Shown piece by piece: positions 11,331-22,735 of a stretch of DNA of 64,000 nucleotides. The stretch is from Agrypnia vestita (Eukaryota > Arthropoda > Insecta > Trichoptera > Phryganeidae). The stretch lies in NCBI GenBank assembly GCA_016648135.1, contig JADDOH010011110.1, positions 1 through 64,000 on the forward strand. Reading direction: 5' to 3'. A program made the translations under genes and the position numbers. The notes beneath the pieces were generated by a model. The model was not told the DNA's origin. It saw only the letters and a list, made by a program, of their open reading frames with translations, and ran no database searches. How positions within the stretch are numbered: the first letter of the stretch is position 1; each line of letters opens with the position of its first letter.

Positions 11331-11744
11331 TGAATTTTTAGCTGCGTTTTCCAAGGGTTTATTTATACTTGTCATACAATGCCATTGTTCATTATTATTG
11401 TCTTTTGAAGGCAAATATAAATATTTTTTCGTGGATTTCATTTTTCTGTATGTCTTTCTAATTGATTGATTAATTTGGTTTTAAATTACACAGAACTTTG
11501 TTCTGAAAAAATCGCAACTTCACAATAAGAATGTGTTCATGAATATGATATATGTATGTTGTATCAAATATGCCTAAAAGTAAAAAATAAATAAAACGAT
11601 TAATTCTGGCGTGCCCTAGCGGCAGTTACGCAAAGTAATTTGTGCCTACCGTACCAGAAAAAAGTGGATTGCTCTAAAAATGGATAATATATGTTAATCA
11701 ATTAATAAATGAGACTTACAGATAAGGTCGATATATTCACCTAA

Positions 11745-12288
11745 ATTTACTAGTTCAATGTCTACCGAGGCAAAACTAGCGGTACATAATGGAATTCTGG
11801 TACCAACACTGATGTATGGAAGCGAAGCCTGGAGCTGGCAGAAGAGGAACGAAAGTAGATTGAATGAGATGAGATCCTTCAGACGTATGAGTGGCAAATC
11901 AATTTATGATAGAGTAAAGAATGCAGATATTAGGAATGAATGTAAAGCTGATCTTAGCATAATTAGTAGAATTAAAAAAGGCTCCCTCAGATGGTTTGGG
12001 CATGTTGAACGAATGAATGAGGAAAGAATGGTAAGAAAGATATATAATGCGAGTGTTGATGGCGCCAGAAAGAGAGGGCGACCGCGGAAGACGTGGCATG
12101 ACCAGATCAACCAGATACTGGAAAATGGTCACGTTAGAAGCCTCAACAACCGGCGAGCTTGCATGCGAAGATGTATGAATGTGGATGAGGCGAGAGTTGT
12201 ATGTCAGGACAGAAGAGTGTGGCGCTCTATGCTCTCTGCCTACCCCCACGGGGAAACGGCATGATGGTAAGTAAGTAAGTAAGTAATT
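11745..12288 (+). mobile_element. LINE ORF2 C-terminal relic with (GTAA)n tail
   Basis: 168-codon frame: EAKLAVHNGILVPTLMYGSE (the 'NGILVPTLmYGsEaW' motif), DLSIISRIKKGSLRWFGHVE, GARKRGRPRKTWHDQINQIL, RACMRRCMNVDEARVVCQDR, stop at 12262. This is the tail region after the RT domain, common in insect LINEs. It ends in tandem GTAA units (12267-12286), a microsatellite-type 3' end. A diverged copy is at 29205-29702. No RT catalytic domain remains. Confidence 0.85.
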
Positions 12289-12294
12289 GAAAAA

Positions 12295-12390
12295 ATAGAC
12301 GAAGCAAAAGTGGTCTGCCAGAAGAATGTATCATCCAATCCTCTCCGCATAACCTTGCTGAGAAAAGGCGAAATGGTCGGTTGGTTGGTT
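12295..12390 (+). mobile_element. Second, very short LINE 3' relic with (GGTT)n tail
   Basis: Reads DEAKVVCQKN..., aligning with the DEARVVCQDR end of the adjacent LINE, and ends in GGTT units (12375-12390). This suggests a different family member with a different tetranucleotide tail, placed directly after the first. Confidence 0.45.
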
Positions 12391-12394
12391 AATC

Positions 12395-13135
12395 AATGTT
12401 TCAATAATTGGAAAAATAAAAATTAAACACTTTATTTAACACATTAATTTTTGGACGTGTATTGCTTGCGACGTAATTTTTCCTTATTTTTATTTCCTCT
12501 CCTTTTTTTATTTTTGTCATTTTTTTAATATTCTTTCTGCCTTTGGATAATCCAGATAAATTTTCTTATCCAAGATCCGAACATAATTTGTTTACTTAAA
12601 GCGGGTGCAGAAAATTGAAAGAATATGTTACATCAAACAAACGAACATGCTTCGGGTAAAATTCTTTGCCAAGTTAAAAGAGTGCACGTAAAATATTTTT
12701 AGCCCCAAAAACCTTTTTTGTGTTTCACGAACCTTATTTGTCAATATGGGGAAATTTTTTTGCGCCATATGGTACGGAGTATTTACATATTTGAAAGGGA
12801 AAACTTTTTACAGAGATTATTTACGACAAAACATTCGCAAAGAGGTTCATTTTGTTCATATATTTAGGGGATAAAATAATATCTTTTTATGTGATATTTT
12901 TCCTTCTTATGTAAAGACATTTTGCTTCGTCAATAAAAGCTCTAGTAACTTTCTATGCGCGGGAAAAGTAAATAGAGTTCTACACTCTTCTGCCCTATTC
13001 TCATCTTTCTTAATTCTCATCAAATTAATTCATAAATTTCGCGAATGACAGGAAAACGGACGTTTACATGTCTGGCTCTCTTTATTAATTAATGAGATTA
13101 TTATAATGTTCACTAGACAAATTTAATACATACAT
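12395..13135. other. AT-rich stretch, no recognised gene
   Basis: No coding similarity or repeat recognised. Confidence 0.4.
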
Positions 13136-13142
13136 TCATACA

Positions 13143-13755
13143 TACCTAGGATCCCTGATAACAAGCAACAACAATACTACAGAGGAGATCCAGAAGAGCA
13201 TAGTGAGCGCAAATCGCTGTTTTTTCCGCTTACAAAAGCAGATAAAATCCAGACTGCTGTCCAGAAATACCAAAATATTAGTAAACAAAACGCTTAATAG
13301 GTCAGTGCTCACGTATGCAGCTGAGACGTGGGTACTAACTAAGAGGAATGAGCGAGCACTGGACGTTTTTGAAAGGAAAATTTTGAGCCGTATCTTCGGA
13401 CCGGTTCTAGAAAATGGACTTTGGCGCAGACGTTACAACAATGAGCTCTATACTCTATTTAAGGAGCCAAACGTCACAAAATTTATAAAACTGGGGAGAC
13501 TTCGGTGGCTGGATCATGTAGAGAGATGTCCGAGCATCAAGCACCAAAGTCCCTGCTGAACTCAAGGCCAATAGGGCGAAGGAAATTAGGAAGTCCGAAA
13601 CTAAGATGGAATGACAACGTCCTCAAAGATATCTCTGCCTGAGAGCTTCGAAACTGGAGAGAGCTGGCACTAGACCGAGATGAGTGGAGGAAAATTATTG
13701 AGGAGGCCAAGACCCACCAAGGGTTGTGGTGCCAAGAATGACGATGATGAGACAT
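13143..13755 (+). mobile_element. LINE ORF2 C-terminal relic, frameshifted
   Basis: Reads YLGSLITSNNNTTEEIQKSI, NRSVLTYAAETWVLTKRNER, FERKILSRIFGPVLENGLWR and LGRLRWLDHVERCPSIKHQS to a stop at 13557-13559. In another frame it continues with RPIGRRKLGSPKLRWNDNVL, then after a stop NWRELALDRDEWRKIIEEAK. The order of motifs is that of insect LINE ORF2 between RT and 3' end. A different family from 11745-12288. Confidence 0.82.
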
Positions 13756-13759
13756 ATTT

Positions 13760-14930
13760 AATAATGACATAAAATAAGTTAATTATTAAAATTTAATTTT
13801 AAAGCTGTTTAATATTTATAAAGGATACAATTTTTACAGATACAATTTTTTTAATCAAGGTATTAAATATGACAGCGTCATAGATCTTTTTGACAGTTGA
13901 ACTTGCCAGGAAAATAAAATAAAACTGGAAGGCCGATGGACAATCAATAGGCGAATGCAGTCATCCCAGTACTAACTAAATCTTCAAATTCTGCATGAAC
14001 ACGTAGCAGCAAGTCATGAAAATGATGATAAAATTGCTGATAATGATGCTGAATATTTAACACAACAGTCTGATGGATACATAGCAATGTGGATGAGCGT
14101 TCACTAAGCATACGATACTTGGCGTTTCTCAAATATTGTTGACCTCAAAATTATTTTGGAGGCGCCTGGTAGTGATTCCGGTACCAAAAAGGGTATAAAT
14201 ATATAGGTATTGAAATAAGTTGTATCTGTTTTTCTTCAGATGTTAAAATAAAGCAAGAAAAAGTGAAGCAAGTTTGTATTCGTAAGAAAATTTTCGGCTC
14301 TACAAGATATTGTTTTTGATTTTACGTTATATTTTTTATTTTATATACTTATAGGCCTTCAAAATGGAATGTCAAGGAAACAAAAGTTAGCACTTTAAAT
14401 TTTCCTTCTCTTCACATTCAAACAAAGGCAATTTTTTTTTATCACAGAACAAAGTGGAAAGAAGTTGTAAATAATAAAGCAAAATACGTCACATAGATAC
14501 ATACATTTGAATTAATGTTGAAATGTTCTATATAATTAATGGAAGCTATTCTGCGGTATAGGCAGGTAAATATTACCGTCGTGTTGAGACTATTTATCGT
14601 GGGAAACCGGCTTTATAGTGTAATCTATCTAAACACGTTAAAGCAAGAAAACTTAACGTGTCTATTGTCAAGGTAAATGTTAATCTGAGACGATGAAAAT
14701 GTGTGTTGTTATCAAAGACAACTTAAATATTACGCGTTTGGGACTTAATTCAAATAATGTTGGAAATGATATTTTCACATATCGCCTACAAAATATTTAA
14801 TTTGCACAAATAAAAGGGAATAAATTAAAAAAATTAATTTATTAATACAAAAAAAACTAAAATTTATTCACAATTTCTGATTTCAGCTCTTCAATCAAGT
14901 CACATTGTATTGTAATTTATTTATTTATAT
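13760..14930. other. AT-rich stretch with possible TATA box and micro-exon-like segment
   Basis: No gene recognised. At about 14194 is TATAAATA. At 14221-14239 a strong acceptor-like tract (CTGTTTTTCTTCAG) precedes a 42-base open segment (14240-14281, VKIKQEKVKQVCI) ending at GTAAGA. The open segment is short enough to be chance, and the TATA plus downstream ATAAAG could equally be part of an LTR. Confidence 0.3.
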
Positions 14931-14935
14931 TAATT

Positions 14936-15340
14936 AAAGTAAAACATTTTGAATGAAACCACTATTTATTGAATTATCAATATATTTCGGGAACAATGGT
15001 TCTTTTATCAGTAAACAACGTATTCTAAACATTAAAATTGTAAGTATAGATATTAACAAATATAAAAATAAAAAAAAATATACTAATTAGAAAATAATGC
15101 CGAGTTTCGAAAGTAACTATTTGTAAAAAGGATTTGTTTTTTTTTACATTTAAATCGCCATAACGCTTTTTCTTAAATTTCTAATAAATTACCTAACTGC
15201 AATCCTGTTTTATTTGTATGTAAAATTTCTAAGGCATTATTTATCAAAATAATGGTTTATTTCCAGAAGCTTATGAGAAAATTCTGAATAAATATTGTTG
15301 TCAAAATATCAACATTGTTTCTTAACTCTAATTTCAATAT
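14936..15340 (-). mobile_element. Penelope-like element 3' relic (family 1)
   Basis: Minus strand: an eroded GIY-YIG and C-terminal protein (pieces such as LEILHTNKTGLQLGN and LLEI near 15260-15180), then the family-1 3' UTR with the AACTATTTGTAAAAAGGA block, then the ribozyme segment at 14975-15015. Confidence 0.55.
14975..15015 (-). ncRNA. Hammerhead-like ribozyme segment (family 1, degraded)
   Basis: Minus strand: TTTA / CTGATAA / AAGAACC..GTTCCC / GAA / ATATAT / T / GATA. GAA is intact but the invariant G8 of CTGATGA has become A; stem I is partly broken. Confidence 0.5.
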
Positions 15341-15504
15341 ATCTACATATTTGGCTTACCTACATATATAAAATTACCTACATTACAAATTTTTTTATTT
15401 TATTATATTGTAATTTCGTTTGCATTTACGGATGATCGCCTAAAGGATAAAAGCATTAGACGAAGATAATTATTTATATAGTAATAAATTAAAATATTTT
15501 AACG

Positions 15505-16193
15505 AGATGCTAAAAATAATAACGCACTTTGAACTTTTCAGAAAGGCCTAGCGCGATCTACGTCTTTTGGGAGGCACCTGAAACATTCGAGAAATACCTA
15601 TAAAAACCTAGAAGCCACGAGAATCTTCTCGTTAACACTAGAAAAACCCAGAAAGTACTAAGTACCAGCATTTGTCAGATATAAATAAGAGCGCGCGCGG
15701 GAATAGCGAGTTTTTGTTGAGCGCGTTTGACAGCGAAAACATGGCGAAGATACTGCATATACATACTGCGACGGCCGGGATGGCCGTTCGGAGAAACAAC
15801 TCAGGCTAATAATCTAGCGGAGTTCTTACTTAAGTAGCGGAATAAACCGAAGCGGTTATTACAGGTAAAAACTGGATGGAATATTCTAGTAAATGTTAAA
15901 TACGTATTACCCAGTGATAATAATATGTTCATTCATTCAATAGTGTTAAGTTTAATAATTTGAAGAGTAGCATTATGTTTAATAGTGCTAAGTGTTTTTG
16001 TACGTTCTTCTTCTTCATGTTCCCTATCGGGTCCCCCCGATGTCGGCGATCATCTGGGAGAAAGTTTCCTTGTCCAGGGCAGTGCGGAACAGCTCTCTTT
16101 GTACATTAAATAATTTATTAATCAGTAAATAAGAAATGGCTAATTAATTTCCAGCGTTTTCATTAATTCTTTCCGCAGTCACAACACGTGACA
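15505..16193 (+). mobile_element. Solo LTR (LTR family L), with nested LINE fragment
   Basis: Homologous to the reverse complement of 38484-39041: shared landmarks are GGCCTAGCG, GAAGCCACGAGAA, a TATAAATA promoter box at 15680-15687 followed by GCGCGCGGG, then TTGACAGCGAAAAC. The 3' end is CCAGCGTTTTCATTAATTC...CACGTGACA. An AATAAA lies near 15840. The 5' boundary is approximate. No internal retroviral-like coding region accompanies it. Interrupted by a LINE fragment at 16004-16097. Confidence 0.55.
16004..16097 (-). mobile_element. 94-bp 5'-truncated LINE 3' end inside the LTR
   Basis: Near-identical to the 3' end of the LINE at 10648-10992 (shared blocks CCCCGA.G.CGGCGATCATC and AGAAAGTTTCC.TGTCCAGGG). 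Flanked by a 7-bp duplication TTTGTAC (15997-16003 and 16098-16104), giving exact boundaries and proving insertion after the LTR. Confidence 0.8.
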
Positions 16194-16199
16194 ATATCC

Positions 16200-16800
16200 A
16201 TACTGTGAATTTTTCTAAGAAAAACAATGTTCATTTAGTTATTAAGTTTCTCATAGGTTCTATTTAAAAAGATTCCCCTTTACTTCCCTACAAAATGAAA
16301 AAAAAACCCTTCGTTCTTTAGGGAATGCGTAGCCGATGGTATCGGTCCTTCTTTTCAAATCCATTTATTCGGAAATGGACATCTAGGCCGTGTTGATCTA
16401 AAATCCAATACAGCCAAAATGCGGGACGCAGAATCTTGTTTAAAATGAAAATTGGGGGAAGTGTCCACAGCTATCCAGAAAAAGTTGAATAAAGCCTATC
16501 AGGGGGTTGTTTTCTGGTCGAAACAGGATAATACGTTTACGTATATGTATATGTGTTGTGTTGTATCCCGCCACATTCCCGTAGGAGTACATAAAGTGCC
16601 TACACATTTACATCCGAGTATTTTGTTACTTACACATACATAGTCTGTTTTAATATGCTCGCCAACTCTTAAGGAGTCTTCTTTTTCTTTTGTATAGGTA
16701 ATCCACCCCTGAAGAGAAATTTGTGCCGTTTAACTAGTTAGACTTGAGTATTTTTAATCAAAGCTAACACTTGATATTAATTAAAGTTTTATTTTATCTC
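16200..16800. other. No recognised gene
   Basis: The 16320-16500 segment is less AT-rich (GGTATCGGTCC, GGACATCTAGGCCGTG) but unidentified. Confidence 0.35.
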
Positions 16801-16808
16801 GAACTGTA

Positions 16809-17560
16809 TTGGGAGGTATGCACAAGATTAAATACTATGTTCCGATACAGACTATGAAAACTATATATCAATCTTTAGCGGAATCGGTAATAAGGTATGG
16901 AATAACTAGCTGGGGTCTAACTTGCAAAACTAATATTAGACAAATTCAAAATATTCAAAATTCGGCTATAAAATTAATAAATAAAGAAAGTGCTACTAAA
17001 GATATACAGGAACTCTTCAAAAAACAAGGCTCTATGCCAATTAATGCTATCTTGTGGTACAAACTAATTACACGATATCATGAAGATGGGACATATAAGC
17101 ATAGATTGATTCATAAACATAGTACCAGATTTACGGTTAAAGAAGGACTACGAATACCGAAGGTCATAAATAAATATGGACAAAGAACATTAAAATATGT
17201 CAAACCAAAAATATTAAATAAAATCCCATGTCGTGTCAAAATGGATATTAATAAAAATGGGCAAAATACAGAATTAATGAATATGTTATTAAATAAAAGA
17301 GACTTATTTTGATTTTGGTAATATTTGTATTTTTTCTTGTATTTGTTGTATAGTATTGTTGATTTGTATTTGAGTTTATAAGATCTATTGTAATTAATTA
17401 ATATGAATATGAATAGTATTTCTGGTAAATACAATTTATTTATATATATGTATTGATGCACCTACAGACAAATATCAACGTGATGTTTTGTGGGTCTGAG
17501 ATGTAAAAAAAAATAAAAAATTAATAAATAAAAAAAATAAAATAAAAAAAAGCAACTGAA
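16809..17560 (+). mobile_element. LINE ORF2 C-terminal relic with A-rich tail
   Basis: A 167-codon open frame reads YQSLAESVIRYGITSWGLTC ('Y.sl.eSvi.YGi..WG'), IRQIQNIQNSAIKLINKESA, FTVKEGLRIPKVINKYGQRT, ending RDLF and a stop. Same clade as the relic at 1-533. The 3' UTR ends in a long AAATAAAAAAA-type tail (about 17508-17552), giving the 3' boundary. 5'-truncated. Confidence 0.8.
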
Positions 17561-17569
17561 AACGAACTT

Positions 17570-19050
17570 GATTGCAATCAGTGAAAATTGACAGTATTAC
17601 ACTTGTCTGCGGGGCACTTTATCAAGTAATTCAGAATATTAGCACGTCTGTGATTACACATATTTATTATTGGACGTCCTTACGTTACTCTCGTAATTTA
17701 TTTTCGCTGGATGCTTCGCACAAGTCGCCGTTGGTTTCACTTCTATGGAATCATCGAACATAATCGCTACGTGTAACACATCAAACTGTGTTATATGTAA
17801 CGGTTAAGTCTACCTTTATATAGGGAATGTTATTTCGCGATTTTTCGGGTATGATCGACTGACTTCTAACCTTTTCTAGTAATTTCCAATGATTCTGTAA
17901 AACGTCCAGACTGCTGGTGAATCCTCGACGATGATGGTGGCCTAGACAGCCAAAATGACGTATATATAAAAAATCTTTTGATTTATATGTAGGGTTTATT
18001 GTAGGTATGCATTAAGAATGGAGTTCTATAAAATGAACACCGTTTCTCTTAAAAAAATAATTTGGCTATTGGAAGTCTATCTTAGTTTTATTCACACTCG
18101 ACTTGCATATCGACATGGCTATACACTTTGTTGCTTGTTTAGATATGAAAAATTATTAGTCTCTGGATGTTTCATTTCAACAAAAAATATGTTTGTACAC
18201 TATTTAAAAAAAATGCGTTCACGGAATATATGTCACATCAATATTCTTACTATTTTAAAACTAAGCGAAGAGCTTTTGCTGTGAAAAAAGTACTAACTTG
18301 GTGGTCTCCTGGAACAAGACTCGAATCCCAGAACACTATTAATTAGATCCTAAGGTAATTAAATTTCCCGCACTGGTGTATCAGTTAGAAGGGTTTAACA
18401 TCAGTTAAACGCTTCTACAGGAGAATTAATAAATTTATTTGAGAAGAACTTTACAGAGCAAAAATCAGAAGCACAGTGGTACATCTTAGACCCCTTCGTA
18501 CTATTTATACTCTATATCATTTGTTTACAAATTAATATAAACACTCTTTGTGTCGAAGAGATTTTTATCATGTTAAAATAAACAATTTAATGAGTTCATT
18601 GGCCTAAAGGGCTGAACAGGCTAAAGGTTAAAGATTCATCTCTTTGTTTTCATATGAAATCCTCCAACCTAGGAACTAAGGTAAACAACAAGTTCTTTGA
18701 CCTGAATGACTAACATAAACAAAATAAGTATTTGTATCGATATTCTAGTTCAAATAAACGCCTAAATATTATAATGTAAAAATATTACAAGGTGCGGAGA
18801 TATAACAAGCTATTCAACTGTTTTGATTTTAATGACTGCCATCTTGTGGATATCTATTGCATTACGCATGCGTGAAGATTGAAGTTATCATAAAATTTAT
18901 GTAAAATTACATAGATGTCACATGTAGAAGCTTGGATACAAATTCAACACTGCAAGATATCGTAAAAATTCTCTTATACCAATCTGTATGAGAAATGAAA
19001 TGATATTCATAAAATATGAAATTTACTATACACAAATCAATAAAACGTAC
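17570..19050. other. No recognised gene; part of a dispersed repeat
   Basis: The segment 18228-18330 (CATCAATATTCTTACTATTTTAAA... TGGTGGTCTCCTGGAACAAG) is homologous to 60468-60560. A box GACTCGAATCCCAG near 18315 hints at a tRNA-type B box, but no tRNA or SINE body is clear. The rest is AT-rich. Confidence 0.4.
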
Positions 19051-19078
19051 ATTTGTATTTTTTTCCAAATTTTTAAAT

Positions 19079-19275
19079 GGTCAATATTCCATAAATTTAT
19101 AATAATGTTGTGAATGCTGTCACCGAGAATTATTAATTTAAAATATACTGAATTCTTCCAAAACAATGTTTTCTATTAATAATTTAAGGTTATATTCCCT
19201 ATAAGATTTCGAATTCAGTATACTATAAATTAGTAATCCTCGATGACTGCATAATTTATTTTAGGATATTGCTGG
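19079..19275. repeat. MITE-like foldback element (family B), copy 2
   Basis: Left arm (19079-19154) and right arm (19210-19272) are inverted copies: ACTGAATTC / GAATTCAGTATAC, and TGCTGTCACCGAG facing CCTCGATGACTGCA. Shares the ATTAGT.ATCCTCGATGACTG word with 6961-7213. Confidence 0.5.
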
Positions 19276-19688
19276 CTTTGCTTTTATACTCCACATATTT
19301 GGTATATACGTGAAACCATTTTTTATCAAATGAATCAAGCGAACTTTTGCCTCAGCCTTTCAACTCAGCCTAGGTAAATATTTACATTGCGCATGCTCAA
19401 TAATATTTTAATTCGATGCCAAAAGTAAGCGAACAATTCTGGACTAATTAAAAAAATGTTTTATTAAATTAAAGTTTTTTCCTGTCATTTTTGATAAGCT
19501 TTCACCTAGTTATTAAATTTGAAATGTAATAATTTTCAAATATCGACACCTCCCACGTGAAATATTCTTACCGATTTAATTTCAATTTGGCATGAATATA
19601 TTGGACGAGAGAGAGTGGCAGTGAGGGAGATAAATGATAGAAATAATTAATTTTACAAAATATAAAATTCCATAACTACTCACTTAGA

Positions 19689-19833
19689 GGGCCGGTTGTT
19701 TCAAATTGGATTAAAGTAAGCAATATTTTAAAGCATAGATTTTTACGTTCTCTAACAATCAAACGATCCGTTTTCGTAAAAATCTATGCTTTAATCGGCC
19801 GTTTACTTTGATCGAACTTGAAACAACCGGGCC
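19689..19833. repeat. Small TIR element (MITE), possible TTA target duplication
   Basis: 145 bp bounded by GGGCCGGTTGTTTCAA and TTGAAACAACCGGGCC, with a second inner inverted pair (AGCATAGATTTTTACG / CGTAAAAATCTATGCT). TTA occurs just outside both ends (19684-19686, 19834-19836), compatible with a PIF/Harbinger-type MITE; on the left two extra bases intervene. Confidence 0.6.
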
Positions 19834-20183
19834 TTACACGTCTAAAAGCAGTGAGATCTCAGTGAGGTTTTCAGACTATAGCAAAATTGAATTAAAAATG
19901 ACTGATAGTTCAATACAATGGAAAATTTGTGTGAAATAAACTTTGACAGGAAATAATTAATAATTAAATTTTAATGTATTTATTTGTTTACTAATTAATT
20001 AATTATTATTTTTTAAATAAATAATTTAAAAATAATTTAATAATTTAATTGTAAATTGAATATTATGAATAACTAGGTCCTTTTTACAAATAGTTATCTT
20101 TTTAATTTATTTTCGTGTTTAGTAGGTACGTTATTATTTTTTCAATTGATTCAGCAACATTATAGATCGATATTTAAAAAAAA

Positions 20184-20223
20184 CATCCTGACGATGGAAA
20201 GGTTTTTTCGATACATGTTGGTT
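20184..20223 (+). ncRNA. Hammerhead-like ribozyme segment (family 3)
   Basis: CATC / CTGACGA / TGGAAAGG-TTTTTTC / GAT / ACATGT / T / GGTT. CTGACGA is intact, GAA reads GAT, stem III ACATGT is a palindrome. The downstream GTTTAATTAAT is shared with the segment at 40630-40667. Confidence 0.5.
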
Positions 20224-20345
20224 TAATTAATAAAAATATATACTTACATTATTCATTATTATTATTCATTTTCCATATGTAAATTTTTCTATATTTTGAT
20301 TGTCTATACTACGATTTTTTAATTTAATTTGTTAGTATGCAATTG

Positions 20346-20362
20346 TATACTGACATTGATAT
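20346..20362 (+). ncRNA. Ribozyme segment with stems II and III deleted
   Basis: TATA CTGAC ATTGATA: flanks match family 1, but everything between the CTGA core and the distal half of stem I is gone. A clear deletion derivative and non-functional. Confidence 0.4.
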
Positions 20363-20914
20363 TTTTCAGTACAAAATTGGTGAAAACTAAGTATATTTCT
20401 AATAATTATATAATTAATTTATCTTTGAAAACATTGACAGCAAATCTTAAGATAAAACATTCTAAACTATACCAAATATGAACTTTCCACTGATGATTGT
20501 AAAATATATAAGCAAAGTATGACAATAAAAAATAATTTTTGGCTAAAAATACGTTGAAGTGGGGTGAGAAGGGTGGAGCAGAACATAGGATTAGGATAAA
20601 GGAACAAAGGATGGGAGTAAATGGAAACATACATTGAGAGAACTAGTTTGATTACAGAAAAAAAATGGTCATAAAAAGTAATTACTGACGTATTCAACGT
20701 CTATCTTTTTAGTATAATGTAGTCCTTCGATTGCTGTATATAACTCGGTAAACATCATTATTTACTACCAAGAAATTGAACAGCCTTTAAATAGTTGATC
20801 TACGCGTCCGCCAATTCATGCTTACATTATTTATCTCGACTCATGAGAGTAAGGGCCTTTCCATAAAAAATAACCATATAATTATTTTAATATATTTATT
20901 TAAGTTTTATTATA

Positions 20915-21060
20915 TACATGGTGTAACAAAGTTCGTTCAGAATACTTTAAAGGTAGATTTTTGCCTAAATTATGAGTCGAAATTTTTCAAAAATCATTCT
21001 CTTAATTAATATTCAGAGAAAGGCGATATCAAATTTTTTACTTTTAAACTATCAGGAATC
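20915..21060. repeat. Foldback-type repeat family A, weak partial copy
   Basis: Retains TTTTGCCTAAATTATGAGTCG and the AATTTTTCAA step seen in family A. Truncated on the right. Confidence 0.35.
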
Positions 21061-21069
21061 TAACATTTG

Positions 21070-21375
21070 GTAACACGCACTTTAGACCCTGCCCTCTCTC
21101 ACTCCCTCTCCCACGTAGATTCCTGATCGTTCTTTAGGCAAGTTAGTGCATGCTAGTCTTTGACAAGATTAACATGCATGCTAGTCTTGCTAGCTAGTCT
21201 TTGACAAGATTAACATGCATGTGATAAATATTGGTGAAAGGTTAACAGTATGGTTGTGGTGTATTATAGTGTTGTGAACATATGTAGTAGTGTAGTGTTG
21301 GTCCTGACGAAGAGACGAGTACGTCTCAAAACCACTATGTTATAATGTCTAGCCACAAAGTTAATGCTTTAAATA
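21070..21375 (+). mobile_element. Penelope-like terminal segment (family 2) with ribozyme
   Basis: About 230 bp upstream of the ribozyme (GGTAACACGCACTTTAGACC, CTCTCTCACTCCCTCTCCCA, GATTCCTGATCGTTC) aligns with 39795-39980. Downstream CTAGCCACAAAGTTAATGC aligns with family-2 tails at 35250, 40030 and 58140. A 29-bp block is tandemly duplicated at 21152-21180 and 21193-21221 (GCTAGTCTTTGACAAGATTA...). Confidence 0.6.
21300..21340 (+). ncRNA. Hammerhead-like ribozyme segment (family 2, degraded)
   Basis: GGTC / CTGACGA / A / GAGACG-AGTA-CGTCTC / AAA / ACCACTATG. CTGACGA and a 6-bp stem II are intact, but GAA reads AAA and stem III is lost. Compare the near-intact copy at 39981-40022. Confidence 0.6.
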
Positions 21376-21379
21376 TTAA

Positions 21380-22030
21380 AATAATGATAATATTTTCATT
21401 TTTTCTTCAATATTTTTACTAATATTTTGTAATACGTTGAACTATTATCAAAGTAACACATAACGAATATTAAAAAATAATTTCCTACAGTACAAGTTAA
21501 ATAAACTAAGTAAAACATTCTGCAAGGCTTTAATCATTTTATTCAACATAAATAACTTTAGTTACATGTACCAAATTACTATATAAATTTTTGAATTACG
21601 TCTATTCATGAGAATTACAAATTACACGAAATTACATTCGACCATAGATAATACAACCATAATAACATGTACATATGTTTATACAACTTTAAAAAGTTTG
21701 ATATGTGGATGTTCTTAGGGTGGATAGACGAGCGTTGCATTGCTCTAAGAGATAATGATAACTTATCCAGCTAATACACATCATAAACCCTGTAGCCATC
21801 CTATAAAGACTTCTATACATGTTGACCATATAAATAGCTTCATTTCTGTGGGTTCTTAATTTATCTTAATTAATGATTATTCCTTTGAGGACAATATCCA
21901 GTAATTGTGTTTTTAATAAAAATTAAAAATTTGTATTGATTGGATTAAAATTTTTTATCAATATTCCTTTCTATAATGTATAATATAAATAAATTTTGAA
22001 TTATTATAACACATAGAGAAATCAGTCCGT
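21380..22030. other. AT-rich stretch, no recognised gene
   Basis: Nothing recognised on either strand. Confidence 0.4.
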
Positions 22031-22039
22031 CACCTATTG

Positions 22040-22480
22040 TCAAATCAGTGTAAGCTTATTCAGCCGAGCGCTGTGGGAGTATCGCTTGTGCAGGGAGGCC
22101 TGCTACAGGGAGGCTCCAGCCGGGGTTGAGCGATGATTAATATTGTTAATTAAGATTGGACTTGTCAGATTTCCCCGTCAGATGGCGGGGGCGGGATTAT
22201 GTTTCGCGGGGATTACGTACAAGAGTAAACACGCGGAATGTTTGCGGGGAAGAGGTTATAATATCTCAGGTTCACACCGCGAAAGTATGAGCGAAACATC
22301 TTTTCCAAGCTAATTTCTCGGCTAACTTTTCAGCCCTGTGTTGACAGTAAGGGCGCTCTGTTGTGCTTGGTGGTTTGTTTGTCTGTTTATTTATAAGTGT
22401 GATGTATAATATCTTCTTCGTCTTCGAGTGATAGGTTAACGCTTGTTTGCGATCGCGTCAGCTACTTTGTTTGGAAGAGA
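22040..22480. other. GC-richer unique island
   Basis: Contains GCCGAGCGCTGTGGGAGTAT, CAGATGGCGGGGGCGGGATT and AACGCTTGTTTGCGATCGCG. Unique in the window, without a long frame. A candidate regulatory or conserved non-coding element, by composition only. Confidence 0.3.
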
Positions 22481-22559
22481 GATTAAAATTTCTAGCTGAA
22501 CCACTGTTGGAAGGTACTTATATAAATTTTGATTAATCAAGGCTTTGGATATAGTCTAT

Positions 22560-22735
22560 AAGTAGGTATGGAAGTCTTTTTGGGTATTTATAGGACTTAC
22601 GACCTATCGTACGGCTGGCTTAAGTGATTACTATACACAATGTAACGTTCACTAATGCCACCGATGATTGACGACCAAATCTATCAAATTTTTGGAAGTT
22701 GTATATATGTTTAACTTGCATACCTACCTTGTTTT
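22560..22735. repeat. Dispersed repeat (family C), copy 1
   Basis: TAGGTATGGAAGTCTTTTTG...GACCTATCGTACGGCTGGCT aligns with 59393-59560 (same order of blocks, about 170 bp). Non-coding, unclassified. Confidence 0.5.

Larger units (their letters stand above)
20040..20400 (+). mobile_element. Penelope-like terminal repeat relic with two ribozyme segments
   Basis: In plus orientation: family-1 UTR landmark AGGTCCTTTTTACAAATAGT (20070), a hammerhead-like segment (20184-20223), then the segment ATTGTCTATACTACGATTT...TTGTATACTGAC and a second, internally deleted hammerhead-like segment (20346-20362), then GGTGAAAACTAAG. Tandem arrangement of two ribozyme-bearing repeats is typical of PLE terminal repeats. 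Confidence 0.5.

Noticed and set aside
11899..12249. Minus-strand frames of 116 and 68 codons
   Set aside because: Shadows of the plus-strand LINE ORF.
17111..17461. Minus-strand 116-codon Lys/Asn/Tyr-rich frame
   Set aside because: Antisense of the LINE ORF and its AT-rich 3' UTR.
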